Shown: positions 19,469-22,256 of the stretch, in pieces
Position numbering within the stretch: the stretch's first letter is position 1
Layout: every line of letters begins with the position of its first letter
IMG/VR virus record: IMGVR_UViG_3300022602_000466
Location: 1 to 22,256 of that record
Length of the DNA: 22,256 nucleotides
DNA from: a virus
Strand: one strand, 5' to 3'
Program-made: the position numbers and the translations under genes
Notes under the pieces: generated by a model
Databases searched by the model: none
The model's input: only the letters and a program-made list of their open reading frames with translations
What the model was told of the DNA's origin: nothing

Positions 19469-20206
19469 ATGGCTAAGGAAGCAAAGCACTCATTTGAGGA
19501 TCTCACCCGCGTACTGGCGTACAACGCTGATACCGGAGAGATTACGTGGAAAGTGTCGCTTACGTCGCGGTCGCAAGCAGGTGGCCGCGCAGGCGTGTGG
19601 CAACGGATGCAAAACGGCAAAGACTATCTTGGGGTCACGTATCAAGGCGTGAAAATCTCCGGCGCTAGGCTAGCTTGGCTACTGCATCACGGGGAATGGC
19701 CGGATCGGTCGGTGTTCTACATTGATGGGGACAGCACTAATCTTCGGGCTTCTAACCTGAAACTGGCGGACCACAAGTCCGACAAGCACATAGGCGAGGA
19801 CGGGAAAACGCGGTATCGCATGTCGTCGGAGCAGGTTCGCCATTACGGTCTTAAGCGCAACTACGGCATTTCGTACACCGAATATGCCGAGATGTTTGCG
19901 GCCCAAAACGGGGTTTGCGACATTTGTAAAAACGCTGAGACTGCGATGATTCCGGGGCGAAAAGGTGCTGAGGAGCGGACAGGCACGCGCGATTTGTCGG
20001 TTGACCACAACCACGAAACGGGTGCTATCCGAGGTCTGCTCTGCAACGCCTGCAACCACGTTCTAGGCGAGGCCAAAGACAGCGCTGCTATCCTACGCGC
20101 CGCTGCTGATTATCTCGACAAGCATTCGGCACACCAGCCTAATGTAATTTCGCTTGACCCTAAAGAGGGTTCTGTGGTTAATGCTAACTCGGCCACGGGC
20201 CGCTAA
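19469..20206 (+). CDS. endonuclease VII-type homing nuclease with HNH-like N-terminus
   Basis: This 245-residue protein from ATG at 19469 has AAAGGAG 6 bases upstream. Residues 149-200 carry the recombination endonuclease VII signature: CDIC (Cys150, Cys153), SVDHNHETGAIRGLLCNACNHVLG (Asp179, His180, Asn181, His182; Cys192, Cys195). Residues 14-100 resemble the N-terminal half of the HNH-AP2 protein at 8301 (YN.(D/E)TG.(I/L).WK ... HGEWP). However, its HNH site reads FYIDGDSTNLRASNLKL, lacking the Asp-His pair, so this half is probably inactive. Such genes are homing-type invaders inserted between essential genes; here it lies after an intact capsid gene. Confidence 0.85.
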   Translation: MAKEAKHSFEDLTRVLAYNADTGEITWKVSLTSRSQAGGRAGVWQRMQNGKDYLGVTYQGVKISGARLAWLLHHGEWPDRSVFYIDGDSTNLRASNLKLADHKSDKHIGEDGKTRYRMSSEQVRHYGLKRNYGISYTEYAEMFAAQNGVCDICKNAETAMIPGRKGAEERTGTRDLSVDHNHETGAIRGLLCNACNHVLGEAKDSAAILRAAADYLDKHSAHQPNVISLDPKEGSVVNANSATGR

Positions 20207-20218
20207 GGAGACAGCTAG

Positions 20219-20752
20219 ATGTCTGACATCAATGGCGGGCAATCGCCTAACCCCAATGGTAACCCCATTTGGCCCGGTACGCAGCTTACCGGCCCGCTGC
20301 TGGCTGGCAATGTCGTTCACTCGGACGGCTCTGGCACGCTTGCCGGCGTAGGCGAGTATAACGGCACGGCCAACGTCGGTTACGTGCAGATGGTGCAGAG
20401 CACTGTTGTCGCCTCGACCTCGGGCACTACGCAGACCACGACTATCGTGCTGCCAGCGCAGAGCCAGATCACTGACATCTACGCTATGGTGACTACCGTA
20501 CAGGCCGCTGGCACGTTCGGGATCGGCACCACGGCTGCTGGCGCTACGGCACTGACCAATGCAGGCATCGGTAGCGCGGCTACCCTCGGCCAAGTCAATT
20601 CCTCACTGCTTCCTGCCACGGCTGCTCAGGTTGGGCGTTGGGATAACGTGGGCAATACCGACGTGCAGTTGACTGTCACGTTTAACGCAACCGGCGCTGG
20701 CGTGCTCACCCTGACGGTGTTCTACGTTCAGGGCATCAACAACGCCTCATAA
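20219..20752 (+). CDS. small virion structural protein (beta-rich)
   Basis: This 177-residue protein starts MSDINGGQSPNPNGNPIWPGTQLTG. It has Thr/Ala/Gly-rich strands throughout (TVVASTSGTTQTTTIVLPAQSQITDIYAMVTTVQAAGTFGIG) and no Cys-rich or membrane segment. Position after the capsid gene and low charge suggest a head decoration or neck protein. No family is recognised. AAGGAG precedes the ATG. Confidence 0.65.
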   Translation: MSDINGGQSPNPNGNPIWPGTQLTGPLLAGNVVHSDGSGTLAGVGEYNGTANVGYVQMVQSTVVASTSGTTQTTTIVLPAQSQITDIYAMVTTVQAAGTFGIGTTAAGATALTNAGIGSAATLGQVNSSLLPATAAQVGRWDNVGNTDVQLTVTFNATGAGVLTLTVFYVQGINNAS

Positions 20753-20763
20753 GGAGTAGTGCA

Positions 20764-21135
20764 ATGAAGGCAGCACGTAAACATCGCGCTACTGGTGGCG
20801 TGAACGAAGCAGAAAAAGACCTAGGCTCCAAGCCCGAGGCGCGTACCAACGCCAAGATCATTGACACGGAAGCCGAACGACGCAAGTCCGGTGGCCGCGC
20901 CAAGCGCAAGGCTGGTGGTTCGTGCAAGGAAGGCTTCGGTCCCGAGGAGCAGAGCACCCTGCGCAAAGCGCGCAAAGAAGGCGGTCTGGTTCCCGGAGAA
21001 GCCAAGCACCACGCTGGTCGCGCCCCGCGCAAGTCCGGTGGCCGCACTGGGTCTGACACCAACCCCTTCACTTCGGCGCGCAAGGGCACCCCGCCCAAGG
21101 GCCGTGGGCTGGACATGGAAATGGAATCGGAGTAA
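20764..21135 (+). CDS. second basic GGRAKR-repeat protein
   Basis: This 123-residue, strongly basic protein starts MKAARKHRATGGVNEAEKDLG. The units KSGGRAKRKAGGS and RKSGGRTGS are close copies of those in the 14289 protein, separated by charged linker PEEQSTLRKARKEGG. It lacks hydrophobic cores, so it is probably disordered. AAGGAG lies upstream and a strong terminator follows. Possible roles are DNA-binding virion protein or processing substrate; this cannot be settled from sequence. Confidence 0.7.
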   Translation: MKAARKHRATGGVNEAEKDLGSKPEARTNAKIIDTEAERRKSGGRAKRKAGGSCKEGFGPEEQSTLRKARKEGGLVPGEAKHHAGRAPRKSGGRTGSDTNPFTSARKGTPPKGRGLDMEMESE

Positions 21136-21163
21136 GCTAGGTCAACTAGCTTCTGGTTCGTGG

Positions 21164-21189
21164 AACGGGGGCGTAATGGCCCCCGTTTT
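21164..21189 (+). terminator. intrinsic terminator
   Basis: AACGGGGGC (21164-21172) and GCCCCCGTT (21179-21187) make a perfect 9-bp stem with loop GTAATG, followed by TT. It lies 28 bases after the stop of the GGRAKR-repeat gene and just before the next ribosome binding site. Confidence 0.8.
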
Positions 21190-21209
21190 GCCATAAGAAG
21201 GATTCTCAG

Positions 21210-21860
21210 ATGCGCCCAATTACTGTAGTCGTTGGTCCCTTGGCCGCAGCAAGTGCCAACGCCATCTGCTTGACGCAGACCCCGAGTGCTGGCGCTTTGA
21301 CGCTGAATGGCGCGTTGGTGGTTAGCGGCGTAGCGGTGCTAGACACTCCTCGGCGCGTGCTGCTGACTACGACTGGGAACGAGACGGGCAAGACCCTTGT
21401 GCTTACTGGGACCGGCGCTACGGGGCAGATCCAGACCGAGACGCTGGCGGCGCCTAACGCTGGCACCGTGTACAGCGCGTTGGACTACGCGACTGTCACG
21501 AGCATCACGATCAGCGCTGCTGCGGCAGGCGCGCTCACGGTAGGCACTAACGGTGTCGCCTCGTCTAGCTGGGTTGCACTCGATTGCTGGGCGCCTGCAC
21601 AGGTGGCCTTGCAGTGCAACGTCACTGGCACGGTCAACTACACCGTGCAGCAGACTTTGGATGACCCGAACAACCCAATTAACCCCACGGCGCCAGCTTT
21701 GGTCGCGTGGCTGAACAGCCCTGATGCGGCAGTCGTGGGCGCGACAACGACTGTACAGAGCAACTACGCCTACGCGCCTACCTACGTGAAGGTGACGCTG
21801 AACAGCGGTTCTGGGTCTGTTATCATGCGTGTGATCCAGCACAGCGTGACTCCGTATTAA
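21210..21860 (+). CDS. virion structural protein (beta-rich)
   Basis: This 216-residue protein starts MRPITVVVGPLAAASANAICL. Its hydrophobic strands and small-residue repeats (GALTLNGALVVSGVAVLDTPRRVLLTTTGNETGKTLVLTG, SITISAAAAGALTVG) suggest a beta-sandwich, with a TVNYTVQQTLDDPNNPINP segment near residues 145-163. Similar proteins lie downstream of capsid genes in podovirus-type phages in my experience, unnamed. AGAAGGA precedes ATG. The residual hydrophobic start is not a classic signal peptide. Confidence 0.65.
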   Translation: MRPITVVVGPLAAASANAICLTQTPSAGALTLNGALVVSGVAVLDTPRRVLLTTTGNETGKTLVLTGTGATGQIQTETLAAPNAGTVYSALDYATVTSITISAAAAGALTVGTNGVASSSWVALDCWAPAQVALQCNVTGTVNYTVQQTLDDPNNPINPTAPALVAWLNSPDAAVVGATTTVQSNYAYAPTYVKVTLNSGSGSVIMRVIQHSVTPY

Positions 21861-21872
21861 GGGGACTGAGGT

Positions 21873-22256
21873 ATGAGCGGACTTTTCATAGGGGACGACG
21901 CCTCAGCGCTTTCGGCTCCCGGAGGCACGACGCCTATTGTGGTGAGCATACAAGGTTCTGCCACAGGGACGCCCATACCTATTAATGCACTTGCGCAGAC
22001 CTTCACTTATTCGCCCAACAACAGCACCAATGGCAACTCCTCTGTCTACGCGCTGACTACGGGCAATAGCTGGACGGGGACGTTGGAAAACGTCATCAAC
22101 CAGCCCTACTTGATCATCTCGGTGTCGAGCACGCAGAACGTCACACTGACGATTAGTCAATATTTGGACAGCGGCGCCGTGAACCCGGACGTGCCCCCGA
22201 TCACCTTTGCGGTGACTGCTGGTACGCCAACGGCGCAATCAGTTGCTATTCTGGGT
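21873..22256 (+). CDS. virion protein, 3' end cut by window edge
   Basis: An open frame from ATG at 21873 runs to the right edge (128 codons). It begins MSGLFIGDDASALSAPGGTTPIVVSIQG and has Thr/Ser/Asn-rich strands such as TFTYSPNNSTNGNSSVYALTTGNSW and LIISVSSTQNVTLTISQYLDSG. GGGGA sits 7-8 bases before the start. The strand-rich composition suggests a beta-domain virion or host-binding protein, but the protein is incomplete. Confidence 0.6.
   Translation, partial: MSGLFIGDDASALSAPGGTTPIVVSIQGSATGTPIPINALAQTFTYSPNNSTNGNSSVYALTTGNSWTGTLENVINQPYLIISVSSTQNVTLTISQYLDSGAVNPDVPPITFAVTAGTPTAQSVAILG

Noticed and set aside
18452-20206. Intron splitting the major capsid gene around the endonuclease VII gene
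   Set aside because: The capsid frame is complete with its own stop before the nuclease gene; no second exon is visible.
1-22256. tRNA genes
   Set aside because: No cloverleaf-like GTTCRA loop with matching stems was seen on reading; a tRNA search could still change this.

Overview
The window looks like part of a double-stranded DNA tailed phage (or prophage) genome, probably infecting a Gram-negative bacterium. It carries a recognisable packaging and capsid module (small and large terminase, portal, scaffold-like protein, major capsid protein, decoration-like proteins). It also has very dense gene packing with many ATGA, GTGA and TAATG stop/start overlaps, phage-type freestanding nucleases (HNH, HNH-AP2, endonuclease VII) and a GroES-like co-chaperonin. 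I saw no ribosomal RNA, tRNA, integrase or tail genes. A Gram-negative host is inferred from an outer-membrane beta-barrel-like protein with a signal peptide. The exact host cannot be read from the window. The sequence is cut inside a gene at both ends.

Positions 1-5793 are a leftward (minus strand) block of about 18 small, mostly unrecognised genes. It is divided into five short operons. Each is preceded by the same compact promoter cassette: an imperfect dyad TGCAA-N7-TTGCA whose right arm forms a TTGCAA/T -35 box, then a 16-17 bp spacer usually containing GCGAATCG, then a TAnnnn -10 box. In most copies a conserved leader with TTGTCAGCAA and CGAATCGGAG leads into the ribosome binding site. 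Members include a DUF6745-like protein with about 20 xGQL/xDQL tetrapeptide repeats cut by the left edge, a ribosome-modulation-factor-like protein, a small helix-turn-helix protein, and tiny membrane or basic proteins too short for ordinary gene calling. The block starts with a degenerate HNH protein at 5353-5793.

Positions 5794-6254 are an AT-rich divergent control region with palindromes. From it, rightward genes start (6255-7400) that use related promoters, ending in a GC-rich hairpin. A separate segment (7690-8858) carries an outer-membrane-protein-like gene and an HNH-AP2 endonuclease, and looks like an accessory insertion just before the packaging genes.

Positions 8858-22256 are the rightward virion module: terminase small subunit, two tiny hydrophobic ORFs, terminase large subunit, a small protein, portal, a DUF7768-like protein, a basic Gly/Lys/Arg-repeat protein, a terminator, a small protein, a GroES-like co-chaperonin, a scaffold-like protein, a conserved phage protein and a terminator. 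After these come a decoration/Ig-like virion protein, the major capsid protein, an endonuclease VII-type homing nuclease, another virion protein, a second Gly/Lys/Arg-repeat protein, a terminator, and two more beta-rich virion proteins, the last one cut by the right edge. Expected cooperation: the portal, scaffold and capsid proteins assemble the prohead, the GroES-like protein may adapt the host chaperonin for capsid folding, and TerS/TerL package DNA through the portal.
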